Assembly: GCA_004017275.1 (NCBI GenBank)
Contig: SAKE01000025.1
Span: 1-64,000 of the forward strand
Length of the DNA stretch: 64,000 nt
Direction of reading: 5' to 3'
Source: Mesorhizobium sp.
Lineage (GTDB): Bacteria; Pseudomonadota; Alphaproteobacteria; Rhizobiales; Rhizobiaceae
In this document: piece by piece, positions 29,692 through 37,492 of the stretch
Layout of the letters: the number at the start of each line of letters is the position of its first letter
How positions within the stretch are numbered: the stretch's first letter is position 1
Program-made: the position numbers and the translations under genes
Notes under the pieces: generated by a model
The model's input: only the letters and a program-made list of their open reading frames with translations
Databases searched by the model: none
Told to the model about the DNA's origin: nothing

Positions 29692-29718
29692 AATAGCGCA
29701 GCGCATCACCATTCGCAA
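29690..29718 (-). promoter_or_regulatory. Promoter of the vapBC operon
   Basis: On the minus strand, TTGCGA (29713-29718) and TATTGT (29690-29695) are spaced by 17 bp. The expected start near 29683 lies 12-24 nt before the two possible antitoxin ATGs. Confidence 0.5.
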
Positions 29719-29939
29719 GCTATTCTTCGCTGCTTGGCTAGCGCCTACAGATACCACGAGAGAACCTTGGCTGCAGTTCTAATTTAGGCACGGCGGCAGC
29801 CGAACGAACTGCCAGCCTGCCCGCAGTCGCACAAAAGTGACAGCAAATTAACACGACATCAGAGCCAGCCCATGATAACCGCCCTGCATGTTGGCTTGCC
29901 TCCCAGTCAACCGTAAAAGAATCAAGTCGGACGCGTTTT

Positions 29940-31358
29940 GTGAATCGCACCATCCCGCTCATATTGGCGGTCGCCCTTTTCATGGAAAACATGGATTCGA
30001 CGGTCATCGCGACATCGCTGCCGGCGATCGCCATTGACATCCACACCAGCCCGATCGCGCTCAAGCTGGCGTTGACGGCCTATCTCGTATCGCTGGCGAT
30101 CTTCATTCCGATCAGCGGCTGGATGGCAGACCGTTTCGGCGCCAAGACTGTCTTTCGTGCCGCGATCGCGGTCTTCATCGTCGGCTCGATCGCCTGCGCG
30201 CTCTCCGGTTCCCTGCCGGCTTTCGTGGTCTCGCGCTTCCTGCAAGGCATTGGCGGCGCCATGATGACTCCGGTCGGGCGGCTGGTGCTGGTGCGCGCGA
30301 CACCGAAGAGCGAACTGGTCGCGGCGATGTCATGGCTGACCGTGCCTGCACTGGTCGGGCCGTTGGTCGGACCGCCGGTCGGCGGCTTCATCACCACCTA
30401 TTTCACCTGGCACTGGATCTTCCTGATCAATGTGCCGATCGGTCTGATCGGCATCTGGCTGGCGACGCGTTTCCTGCCGGAGACCGAACCCTCGCCGACC
30501 CCGCCACTTGATTTCATCGGCTTCGTGCTGAGCGGGCTGGCGGCATCCGGCGTGGTGTTCGGCCTGTCGGTGGTCAGCTTGCCCTATCTGCCGCCAATCG
30601 TCGGTGTCGTCACCGTAGCGGTCGGCCTGCTGTCGGGCGTGCTCTACCTGCTGCATGCGCGCCGCGCCAAAAACCCGCTGCTGGCGCTCGACCTGTTCCG
30701 CAACCAGGTGTTCCGCTCCTCGGTGCTTGGCGGCGGACTGTTTCGCATCGGCATCGGCGCCGTGCCGTTCCTGCTGCCACTGATGTTCCAGATCGGTTTT
30801 GGCCTGACGCCGTTCCAGTCCGGCATGATCACCTTCGTCTCGGCGATCGGCGCCATAGGCATGAAATTCGTCACCGCACTGATCTTCCGCGTCGCTGGCT
30901 TCCGCCGCGTGCTGGTTGTCGGTTCGCTGGTCGCCGCGGTCTCGATCGCCATCAACGGCCTGTTCACGCCCGACACACCCTATCTCTTGATGCTGGCCAT
31001 GCTGCTCGTCGGCGGCTTCATCCGCTCGATGTTCTTCACCGGCGTCAATGCGCTCGCCTACGCCGAGGTTTCGGCTGAAGACACCAGCAAGGCGACGCCG
31101 ATTGCCGCCGTCTTCCAGCAGCTGTCGATCGCGCTTGGCGTGGCGGTGGCCGGCGGCATCCTGGAAGTGTCCACGAGCCTGAACGACAGGTCATTGACGC
31201 TGGCGGATTTCCACACCGCGTTCTTCGTCGTCGCGGCGATTTCCGCCGCCGCATCGCTGTCGTTCATGCGGCTGGCGCCCGATGCCGGCAACTCTGTCTC
31301 CGGGCATGGCCGGTTGACCACGCCCAAGACGTTGGAAGTGAGCACGGCGGGGAAGTAG
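29940..31358 (+). CDS. MFS drug exporter (DHA2/EmrB-QacA type)
   Basis: 472 aa, about 13-14 membrane segments. Helix 1 has the DHA2 motif ALFMENMDSTVIATSLPAIA; the loop motif is SGWMADRFGAKTVFRAAI; helix 5 carries LVGPLVGPPVGGFITTYFTWHWIFLINVPIG, the antiporter motif C with the family's WHWIF.NVP signature. It starts with GTG at 29940, which is just upstream of helix 1; no ATG is available before it. Probably exports hydrophobic drugs with proton exchange. It has no adjacent regulator or EmrA partner. Confidence 0.9.
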   Translation: MNRTIPLILAVALFMENMDSTVIATSLPAIAIDIHTSPIALKLALTAYLVSLAIFIPISGWMADRFGAKTVFRAAIAVFIVGSIACALSGSLPAFVVSRFLQGIGGAMMTPVGRLVLVRATPKSELVAAMSWLTVPALVGPLVGPPVGGFITTYFTWHWIFLINVPIGLIGIWLATRFLPETEPSPTPPLDFIGFVLSGLAASGVVFGLSVVSLPYLPPIVGVVTVAVGLLSGVLYLLHARRAKNPLLALDLFRNQVFRSSVLGGGLFRIGIGAVPFLLPLMFQIGFGLTPFQSGMITFVSAIGAIGMKFVTALIFRVAGFRRVLVVGSLVAAVSIAINGLFTPDTPYLLMLAMLLVGGFIRSMFFTGVNALAYAEVSAEDTSKATPIAAVFQQLSIALGVAVAGGILEVSTSLNDRSLTLADFHTAFFVVAAISAAASLSFMRLAPDAGNSVSGHGRLTTPKTLEVSTAGK

Positions 31359-31367
31359 TTCCTCTTG

Positions 31368-31511
31368 CCTTCTCCCCCTGTGGAAGAAGGTGGATCGGCG
31401 CGCAGCGCCGAGACGGATGAGGGGTGTTCCAGTGGAGTGAGACGTTGGCGTTCCCTGGAACACCCCTCATCCGTCGCCTTCGGCGACACCTTCTCCCACA
31501 AGGGGAGAAGG
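31368..31511. repeat. Dispersed palindromic element, type B (copy 1)
   Basis: A nested inverted repeat of about 145 bp. Outer arms are CTTCTCCCCCTGTGGAAGAAGG and the matching CACCTTCTCCCACAAGGGG; next come GACGGATGAGGGGTGTTCCAG and its inverse around a GAGTGAGACGTTGGCGTTC centre. It is almost identical to 43541-43685. Its right half overlaps the 3' end of rlmE. Confidence 0.85.
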
Positions 31512-32213
31512 AAGAACTCGCCCCTTGAAGTCTTTCGCCAGCAAATAGAGCTCCACCGATTCGTCGCGTGAGGCCGGCGGCTTGACGTGATGGACCGAGC
31601 GGAAATTGCGCTTAAGCATGGAGAGCAGCTCGTTTTCGGCGCCGCCCTGGAAGGTCTTGGCGAGGAAATGCCCGCCCGGCTTCAGCACCGACAGCGCAAA
31701 ATCGGCCGCCACCTCGCACAGATGCATGGTGCGGATGTGATCGGTCCGCTTGTGGCCGGTGGTTGGTGCGGCCATGTCGGACAGCACGATATCGGGTTCC
31801 CCACCCAGCGCCTCGGCCAGCTTTTGCGGTGCTGCCGGATCGAGGAAATCCATCAGCAGCACCGGGGCGCCTGGCACGGCGTCCATCTCGAGATAATCGA
31901 TGCCGATGACATGCGGCTTGTCGGCCGTCGATTTCGTCCGCGCGGCGGCGACCTGGCACCAGCCGCCGGGAGCCGCACCGAGGTCGATCACCTTCATGCC
32001 GGGTTTCAACAGATGGTGCTTGTCGTCGATCTCGATCAGCTTGTAGGCCGCGCGCGAGCGATAGCCGTCAGCCTTGGAGCGCTGGACATACGGATCGTTG
32101 ATGTGGCGCTGCAGCCAGCGGCGCGACGATTCCTTGAGGCCGCTCTTCTTCTTGATCCGCGTCTTCAGAACGCGAATGCTGGCGGATCCTGGCTTTTCCG
32201 GTTTCTTGGTCAT
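31467..32213 (-). CDS. rlmE: 23S rRNA (uridine-2'-O-)-methyltransferase RlmE (FtsJ/RrmJ)
   Basis: 248 aa. RlmE methylates U2552 of 23S rRNA. The SAM motif is VIDLGAAPGGWCQVAA; further catalytic segments are DIVLSDMAAPTTGHKRTDH, HFLAKTFQGG (K) and SVELYLLAKDFKG (E), giving the K-D-K-E tetrad with the N-terminal RAAYKLIEID lysine. The last 16-18 residues (LPSPLVGEGVAEGDG) are encoded by a dispersed palindromic repeat and are not family sequence. Length is slightly above the usual because of this tail and a basic N-terminus. Confidence 0.95.
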   Translation of the reverse strand: MTKKPEKPGSASIRVLKTRIKKKSGLKESSRRWLQRHINDPYVQRSKADGYRSRAAYKLIEIDDKHHLLKPGMKVIDLGAAPGGWCQVAAARTKSTADKPHVIGIDYLEMDAVPGAPVLLMDFLDPAAPQKLAEALGGEPDIVLSDMAAPTTGHKRTDHIRTMHLCEVAADFALSVLKPGGHFLAKTFQGGAENELLSMLKRNFRSVHHVKPPASRDESVELYLLAKDFKGRVLPSPLVGEGVAEGDG

Positions 32214-32292
32214 TGCTCAATTTCTGGTCTGAGTTTTCTCGCTCGCCGAGTTGTGGTCGTTTTTCGATGTCTGCACATGTCGTGAACGGCTT

Positions 32293-32434
32293 CCCCCACT
32301 CCGTCGCTGCTTCGCAGCGCCACCTCTCCCCCCTCCGGAGGGAGAGGAAGGGTGCCAAGGCCGGCGTCCTTGCGCCTTTCCTCTCCCCCGTCGATCGGGG
32401 GAGAGGTGTCGAGCGAAGCTCGACGGAGTGGGGG
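32293..32434. repeat. Dispersed palindromic element, type D
   Basis: Outer 14-bp arms CCCCCACTCCGTCG (32293-32306) and CGACGGAGTGGGGG (32421-32434) enclose inner hairpins TCGCTGCTTCGCAGCG-like and CTCTCCCCC...GGGGGAGAG. It fills most of the 237-bp gap between ppx and rlmE. Confidence 0.8.
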
Positions 32435-32450
32435 TCGACTGTTCACTGGC

Positions 32451-33809
32451 TCACGCTCTGCTACGCCCATCGTTGCGCCAGACACCGTCATCGGCCATCA
32501 GCTCGCTCAAAATGCCCTCGCGCAGGCCACGATCGGCGACGCGCAGCCGCTCCGACGGCCATACAGCGCGGATTGCTTCGAGGATGGCGCAGCCGGCCAG
32601 CACAAGATCAGCACGATCGGCACCGATGCACGGGTTGGCGCAGCGCTGCTGAAAATCCCAGCCGACCAGCCGTTCGACCATGCGGTCGACGCTGTCGCGG
32701 TCCATCCACAGTCCGTCGACGCGACGACGGTCGTAGCGCTCGAGGTCAAGGTGAACACCGGCGAGCGTCGTCACCGTTCCGGACGTGCCCAGCAGATGGA
32801 AATTCGGGCTGGCCTTGAGATGGCTCAGCCGATCACGGCCGTCGAAGCTGGCCAGCCGGCCGGCAACGTCGTCGACCATGGCGGCGAAGATCTCGCGCGT
32901 CACCGTGCGGCCGCCAAAGCGCTCGGCCAGCGAAACGACGCCGACCGGCAGCGACGTCCACGACACGATGTGGTTGGCGAGCCGTGGCGAGCGGCGGCCA
33001 GCGAGATCGATCAGCGCAATTTCGGACGAACCGCCGCCAATATCGAACAGCACGACGCCTTGCGTATCGCGCTCGACCAGCGAGCCGCAGCCCGATACCG
33101 CCAGCCGCGCTTCGGTCTGGCGATCGATGATCTCGAGCTTCAGGCCGGCCTCGCGCTCGACGCGGTCAAGGAACTCGACGCCGTTTTCGGCGGTGCGGCA
33201 GGCTTCGGTGGCGATCAGCCGGGCTTTTCTAATCTTGCGGTTGCGCAGTTTGTCGCCGCAGACTTTTAGCGCCTCGACCGCGCGGTCCATCGCCGGCTGG
33301 CCGAGCCGGCCATTGGCGGTGAGCCCCTCACCCAGCCGGACGATGCGCGAAAAGGCGTCGATGACGCGGAATTGGCCATGCCGCGTCGGCACGGCAACCA
33401 GCAGCCGGCAATTGTTGGTGCCGAGGTCAAGTGCGGCAAACACCGGAAGCTCATGCATCGGCGGCCGACGGGCGCCCTGTTCGGGCAGTGCCACTACAGC
33501 GGCAGACGAGGCCACCGATTCCGCCGGCCGGTGCGTCTCCGCCGCCGGGGCACCGGTTTTGCCTGGTGGCGGCGATCGATTCTCCGTGGGACGCGCTTCG
33601 TCGCGCGCAAAAACCTTGCGCCCGCGCCTTCGCTTGCGCCGCTTCTTGGGCTTGCCCTTGTGGGGCGCGTCGCCCGCCTGCCCGTCTGCGGAGCGGGGCT
33701 CCGTCGGGCGGCGTTGCTGCCAGCTGGCGGTTCCCGGGCCGGTTAACCCTTGGGAAGCGCTGGACACGCCCACCTCCGGCGCGCCGGCGCCGGTGTCGTG
33801 GTCTTCCAC
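32451..33809 (-). CDS. ppx: Exopolyphosphatase / pppGpp phosphohydrolase family protein
   Basis: 452 aa. From about residue 120 the Ppx/GppA fold is clear: FAALDLGTNNCRLLVAVP, VIDAFSRIVRLGEGL, ATEACRTAENG, and the second phosphate loop VVLFDIGGGSSEIALID. It hydrolyses polyphosphate and/or pppGpp. The first 118 residues form a low-complexity extension with a strongly basic patch (KPKKRRKRRRGRK). The start is a GTG at 33809 with AAGGA 6 nt upstream; an internal ATG at 33458 would give the bare 335-residue core. rlmE follows downstream on the same strand. Confidence 0.9.
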   Translation of the reverse strand: MEDHDTGAGAPEVGVSSASQGLTGPGTASWQQRRPTEPRSADGQAGDAPHKGKPKKRRKRRRGRKVFARDEARPTENRSPPPGKTGAPAAETHRPAESVASSAAVVALPEQGARRPPMHELPVFAALDLGTNNCRLLVAVPTRHGQFRVIDAFSRIVRLGEGLTANGRLGQPAMDRAVEALKVCGDKLRNRKIRKARLIATEACRTAENGVEFLDRVEREAGLKLEIIDRQTEARLAVSGCGSLVERDTQGVVLFDIGGGSSEIALIDLAGRRSPRLANHIVSWTSLPVGVVSLAERFGGRTVTREIFAAMVDDVAGRLASFDGRDRLSHLKASPNFHLLGTSGTVTTLAGVHLDLERYDRRRVDGLWMDRDSVDRMVERLVGWDFQQRCANPCIGADRADLVLAGCAILEAIRAVWPSERLRVADRGLREGILSELMADDGVWRNDGRSRA

Positions 33810-34057
33810 TGTCGTTCCTTCCGGCGCCGCGCGAACCGATGATGGACGCTGCAGGCGCTTCAGTGTTTTAAGTTGCCGCCAGACTAACAGTGCCGCGCCC
33901 GATCACCAAGAGCCGCGTGCCGAATTTTGCCGACTGGGCCAGCAAACCACCGTTCCGGCAGCATTGCGTAATGTATCCGCAAGCCTCGGCTGCTAGCGCA
34001 ACGCCTGTCGGCGCCCTCTCAGCCGTCGCGACACCCGACAAACCCTGCCGGTTGTCG

Positions 34058-34076
34058 CCGCGAAAAACCTTCGCGG
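34058..34076. other. Stem-loop in the ppx-UPF0104 intergenic region
   Basis: Perfect 7-bp arms CCGCGAA and TTCGCGG with loop AAACC. It sits in the 300-bp divergent region between ppx and the YbhN-like gene, about 34 bp before the latter's start. It could be a regulatory or mRNA leader hairpin. A 64-codon GTG-initiated frame here (33890-34084) was not accepted. Confidence 0.4.
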
Positions 34077-34109
34077 TTGAATAGCCGGCTTCGATGAGGC
34101 ATTTCTGAA

Positions 34110-35126
34110 ATGAGCGGAAGAATCCGGCGCGACCGGTCTCCTCCCATCACCAACAGAAAAGGAAGCGGACCCGCAACGCATGGCAGTCAGGCAATGAACT
34201 GGAGACGCTATTTCTGGCCGGTCGTCGGCATCGCAGCGGTGGTCTTCTCGCTGCTGCTGCTTTGGCACGAATTGCGCGGCATTTCGCTCGACGATGTCTG
34301 GGACGGCATCACTGCCATACCTGCCCGCGGCTGGATCCTTGCGGCCCTGAGTTCGGTCATCGCTTATGCCTCGCTCGCCGGCTACGACCACATCGCGCTC
34401 CTGCACATCGGCAGGCGCGTGTCGTGGCTGTTCGTCACGCTCTGCTCCTTCACCACCTATGCACTGTCGCACAACATCGGCGGTTCGGTGTTTTCCGGCG
34501 CCGTCATTCGCTACCGCGCCTACGGCACAAAGGGCCTGACCGGACAGGATATCGGCGTGCTGGTGGCGATCTGCTGGATCACTTTCGTGCTGTCGACGAT
34601 CCTCGCCTCGGGCCTCGTGCTGGTCCTCGAGCCTGAAATACTCGACCGGTTTTCCGGTATCGCCCACCATGGCTTGTCGAAGGCGGCGGGGATCGCGATG
34701 CTGATCCTCGTCGCCGCCTATGTCTTCGGCAGCTGGCTGCATCTGCGCCCGCTGAAGATCGCCTCCTTCCAGCTGCACTATCCGGCGCTGCCGATCGTCG
34801 CCAGACAATTGCTGATCGGCCCAATCGAACTGCTGGCGGCCGCCGCGATCATCTTCTTTGCCCTGCCGGGAACCCACAATCCCGGCTATTTCGTCGTGCT
34901 TGGCGTCTTCCTCGTCTCCTTCTCGATCGCGCAGATCTCGCACGCCCCGGGCGGGCTCGGCGTGTTCGAGGTGGTGTTCCTCGCCGGCCTGTCCGACATG
35001 GACCCGGTCGGCGTGCTGGCGGCGCTGCTGGTGTTCCGGCTGTTTTATCTCATCATCCCGCTGATTCTGGGCTTGGGCGTGGTGCTGTTCTTCGAGCGCT
35101 CGCAGTTTAGCCGGACAGAGGGTTGA
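34110..35126 (+). CDS. YbhN/UPF0104-like (lysylphosphatidylglycerol synthase TM) membrane protein
   Basis: 338 aa with about eight membrane helices. Landmarks are YASLAGYDHIALLHIG, TYALSHNIGGSVFSGAVIRYRAYG and, near the C-terminus, AQISHAPGGLGVFEVVFLAGL, the pattern of the flippase half of MprF and of stand-alone YbhN proteins. A soluble lysyl-transferase domain is absent, so a role in lipid translocation is inferred only. The ATG at 34110 adds a basic tail before the first helix; the ATG at 34194 is an alternative. Confidence 0.85.
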   Translation: MSGRIRRDRSPPITNRKGSGPATHGSQAMNWRRYFWPVVGIAAVVFSLLLLWHELRGISLDDVWDGITAIPARGWILAALSSVIAYASLAGYDHIALLHIGRRVSWLFVTLCSFTTYALSHNIGGSVFSGAVIRYRAYGTKGLTGQDIGVLVAICWITFVLSTILASGLVLVLEPEILDRFSGIAHHGLSKAAGIAMLILVAAYVFGSWLHLRPLKIASFQLHYPALPIVARQLLIGPIELLAAAAIIFFALPGTHNPGYFVVLGVFLVSFSIAQISHAPGGLGVFEVVFLAGLSDMDPVGVLAALLVFRLFYLIIPLILGLGVVLFFERSQFSRTEG

Positions 35127-35201
35127 GGCGCCGACGGACGACGCCTGAAGATAACGCCTGGACCAACTGACAAAACCTAGCGATTGAACCGCAGAGCAGG
35201 C

Positions 35202-35229
35202 TTGACTATTTTCCGCTGGCGGCTACAAG
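35202..35229 (+). promoter_or_regulatory. Promoter of the tRNA-Gln gene
   Basis: CTTGACT supplies TTGACT (35202-35207), and TACAAG follows at 35224-35229 after 16 bp. Transcription would start about 50 nt before the mature tRNA. Confidence 0.55.
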
Positions 35230-35284
35230 GCAGCGCTCACAGCGGCTTGCCCGCTCGGCCCGCACGGTTCATGACCGCGCCTGC

Positions 35285-35358
35285 TGGGGAATAGGTTAAC
35301 GGTAGACCCACGGACTCTGACTCCGTTAGTCCTGGTTCGAATCCAGGTTCCCCAGCCA
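35285..35358 (+). tRNA. tRNA-Gln (anticodon CTG)
   Basis: 74 nt with encoded CCA. Acceptor stem TGGGGAA pairs with TTCCCCA; D arm GGT...ACC; anticodon arm ACGGA-CTCTGAC-TCCGT with CTG at positions 34-36; T arm CCTGG-TTCGAAT-CCAGG; discriminator G then CCA. A T-rich stretch (CATTTTTCG) follows at once. tRNA 3' ends are common phage and island integration sites, and unusual DNA begins just after it. Confidence 0.97.
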
Positions 35359-35519
35359 TCTCATTTTTCGTAATTAAATCAGATACTTAGGTTTTCCCAT
35401 TAGCAGGGTTCGTTAGCACCTTTTATTAGCTCGTCGCCCCTGTGGAAATCGGCTGTCGGATGACCCTTGACGGTGAATCCGACCTATAATGGGCTCAATC
35501 AGCGCGAAAGGGAGAACAC

Positions 35520-35786
35520 ATGGGCGGCGAAGCTATGCTTGATGACGATAACGGCGCGGCGGAAATCGCGGCGGACTGGAGCGTCGACGTTGACCTGCTA
35601 CACGATGCCTTTTGGGAACTAGAGACGATAGACGGCAACGACGGCGAAACCTACGGCTTCCTCGTTCGCTTCGACGGGGACACCGATCCAGAGCTTTTGG
35701 TTGCGCTGGGAGTAGAGCGCGGCACTCTCACAAGGGAAGTCAGCTTGAACGCTTTCGACAAGCCTGACTATGAGCCGGACGAATAG
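35520..35786 (+). CDS. Small acidic protein of unknown function
   Basis: 88 aa, strongly acidic (for example MLDDDNGAAEIAADWSVDVD and a KPDYEPDE end). The ATG at 35520 follows AAGGGAG at suitable spacing. It is the first gene after the tRNA and is followed 15 bp later by another unknown gene. No motif recognised. Confidence 0.65.
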   Translation: MGGEAMLDDDNGAAEIAADWSVDVDLLHDAFWELETIDGNDGETYGFLVRFDGDTDPELLVALGVERGTLTREVSLNAFDKPDYEPDE

Positions 35787-35801
35787 GCTAGGAGAGCGGC
35801 G

Positions 35802-36200
35802 ATGAGCAACAACCCCGGCAAGAAGGGCAAGCCCGCTCCATGGGAACGGCGCGCCGCCGAACACCGCGAGCAAGCGTTGCAGGAATATCGCCTCGCAAAT
35901 CATCCGGCCTATGCCGCATGGTCAACGCGACGGTCCGAAGCATTTAGGGTATTCCGACAGGAAACAGGGGCCGATGACCTATCGAACCGCGATCTCTTCA
36001 AGGCGATGAAAGCCGCAAATACTCGCTTACGGGCATGGGACAAGACGAACCCCTCGCCGATGTCATGGGACGATCACAAGCGGCTGGAAACAGAGTTTGC
36101 GGCGCGCAATACGTGGCAAGGGATTACTCGTAGGGCGCACAATGGGCAGGCCACCACAGACAAAGACCTTCGGAATGAGAGTTCCGACCGACCTATATGA
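35802..36200 (+). CDS. Hypothetical protein
   Basis: 132 aa, basic, with a helical, Arg/Ala-rich N-terminal half (APWERRAAEHREQALQEYRL). The start at 35802 follows AGGAGAGCGGCG. Its last 59 bp overlap the next gene in another frame. I recognise no family; such proteins are common in phage-derived islands. Confidence 0.6.
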   Translation: MSNNPGKKGKPAPWERRAAEHREQALQEYRLANHPAYAAWSTRRSEAFRVFRQETGADDLSNRDLFKAMKAANTRLRAWDKTNPSPMSWDDHKRLETEFAARNTWQGITRRAHNGQATTDKDLRNESSDRPI

Positions 36201-36714
36201 GAAACTGCTTTTCGATATAGAGCGGTTGCGGTCGGCCCGCTCATCCGCCGAATCCAAATATGCCGCTTTCGACTGTGCCGTGAATTCCTGGCATCTCGTG
36301 GATTGGACGCTACACCTCGCCGATAATGCCGCGTATGAGCGACTGTCAGGCCAAAAGCGTGGTGCGAAGCGAGGCAAGGTCACGCCAGAGGCGAGCTTTA
36401 TGGACGCTCAACTAGACCGGCTCCCCGCACTTGAGGTTTGCTATACGCTTGCAAACAGCGTTAAGCATCGCGAAATGCGCACTGATCGCATGCCCACGGT
36501 ATCGACCGGCAGCACCGGCCTATTCTCGTGGTCCGAGCCTGCCACCGGCACCGGCAGGCGGTCGATAACAGGCATCACGTTGCTCACCTACCTTGAGGCG
36601 GACGGCGAACGGCACAACGCCATCGATCTGTTTGAGGCAATGGCTGCTCAATGGCGAGTATTTCTCATCCATGAAGGGCTGTTTGAGTTCCGGCCCGAAC
36701 AGCCCGACGACTAA
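36142..36714 (+). CDS. Hypothetical island protein with a VKHRE motif
   Basis: 190 aa from the ATG at 36142. Two conserved-looking segments stand out: FDCAVNSWHLVDWTLHLADN near residue 45 and LEVCYTLANSVKHREMRTDR near 105. A Trp/His/Asp helix paired with a late 'ANxxKH' helix is a pattern I associate with several uncharacterised, HEPN-like helical proteins in islands, but the assignment is tentative. It overlaps the previous gene; an ATG at 36175 would shorten the overlap. Confidence 0.6.
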   Translation: MGRPPQTKTFGMRVPTDLYEKLLFDIERLRSARSSAESKYAAFDCAVNSWHLVDWTLHLADNAAYERLSGQKRGAKRGKVTPEASFMDAQLDRLPALEVCYTLANSVKHREMRTDRMPTVSTGSTGLFSWSEPATGTGRRSITGITLLTYLEADGERHNAIDLFEAMAAQWRVFLIHEGLFEFRPEQPDD

Positions 36715-36754
36715 TAGGCTCACCGGACAATCGGGGGATCACCGTCGCCGGGCA

Positions 36755-37492
36755 TTAGAGAATTTTGGTCCACTTCTTAAACGCGGCTACCTCGTGCTTC
36801 GGCAATCGGAACCACTCGCCGCCTCCTCGATAGCTGGCGAAGCGCCGATGCCAATAAGCTTCGATTCCACCCGGATCATCGGTCAAGATGGAATGCACAA
36901 GGTCGGTCGATTCCGGCAACTCGATTTGAATCTGGCGGGAACGCCGGGTTAAAGACGAAGTCCGACCAATTTTGAAATCCTTGCCGTAGCGGATCATGTA
37001 GACATAGCCGACACTCTCGGTTGCCGCCGTGTCGTCCTCTTCAAGGGACTCCTTTAAACGAGCGCTTGCGAGATAGTCGTCGCAGTATGCAGTCGTCTCA
37101 CTGTCGGCGACCTTCGCCGAAAGTGTTCGAACTGCATCTGCCAGTTCGGTCATTTTCCAGCGCTGCATGATCGTCTTGGCACTTGGAAACTCTGGATTGT
37201 TAGAGCCTTCAAAAAGGAGGTCGGACGAATTCGGAAATCGTTTCAACCGGCGGGCTAAGTGAACAACGGCGTTAAGGACGACATCTGCGTCAATCGGGCC
37301 GGTGAGGCTCTTTGGAGCGAAGCCGGCTTCCTCTAAGGCCTCGCCCCATGTTCTCCAAATCAGCCCGCGCCACTCGTGGTGTTTGATACCGGTGGCGTTC
37401 TGAAAACGTGCACGGCCGGGAGGCGAGCCATCCTCTTCGGCGAGTCGCTTTATCTGGCGAAGGATTTCAGCCTTCAGAAGCTCTTTGTTCAC
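36755..37492 (-). CDS. GIY-YIG nuclease family protein with homing-endonuclease-type repeats
   Basis: 245 aa. The C-terminal 90 residues match the GIY-YIG/T5orf172 fold: VGYVYMIRYGKDFKIGRTSS (the GYVY...KIGRT core), then RRSRQIQIELP and EAYWHRRFASYRGGGEWFRL with the catalytic-type Glu. The N-terminal part contains two helical repeats resembling homing-endonuclease-associated repeats (RARFQNATGIKHHEWRGLIW and LKRFPNSSDLLFEGSNNPEF). The start is a GTG at 37492 overlapping the upstream gene's stop as GTGA. Probably a DNA-cutting enzyme of a mobile element or defence locus. Confidence 0.8.
   Translation of the reverse strand: MNKELLKAEILRQIKRLAEEDGSPPGRARFQNATGIKHHEWRGLIWRTWGEALEEAGFAPKSLTGPIDADVVLNAVVHLARRLKRFPNSSDLLFEGSNNPEFPSAKTIMQRWKMTELADAVRTLSAKVADSETTAYCDDYLASARLKESLEEDDTAATESVGYVYMIRYGKDFKIGRTSSLTRRSRQIQIELPESTDLVHSILTDDPGGIEAYWHRRFASYRGGGEWFRLPKHEVAAFKKWTKIL

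Noticed and set aside
33890..34084. A 64-codon GTG frame between ppx and the YbhN-like gene.
   Set aside because: No ribosome site, crosses a stem-loop, and shows no recognisable sequence.
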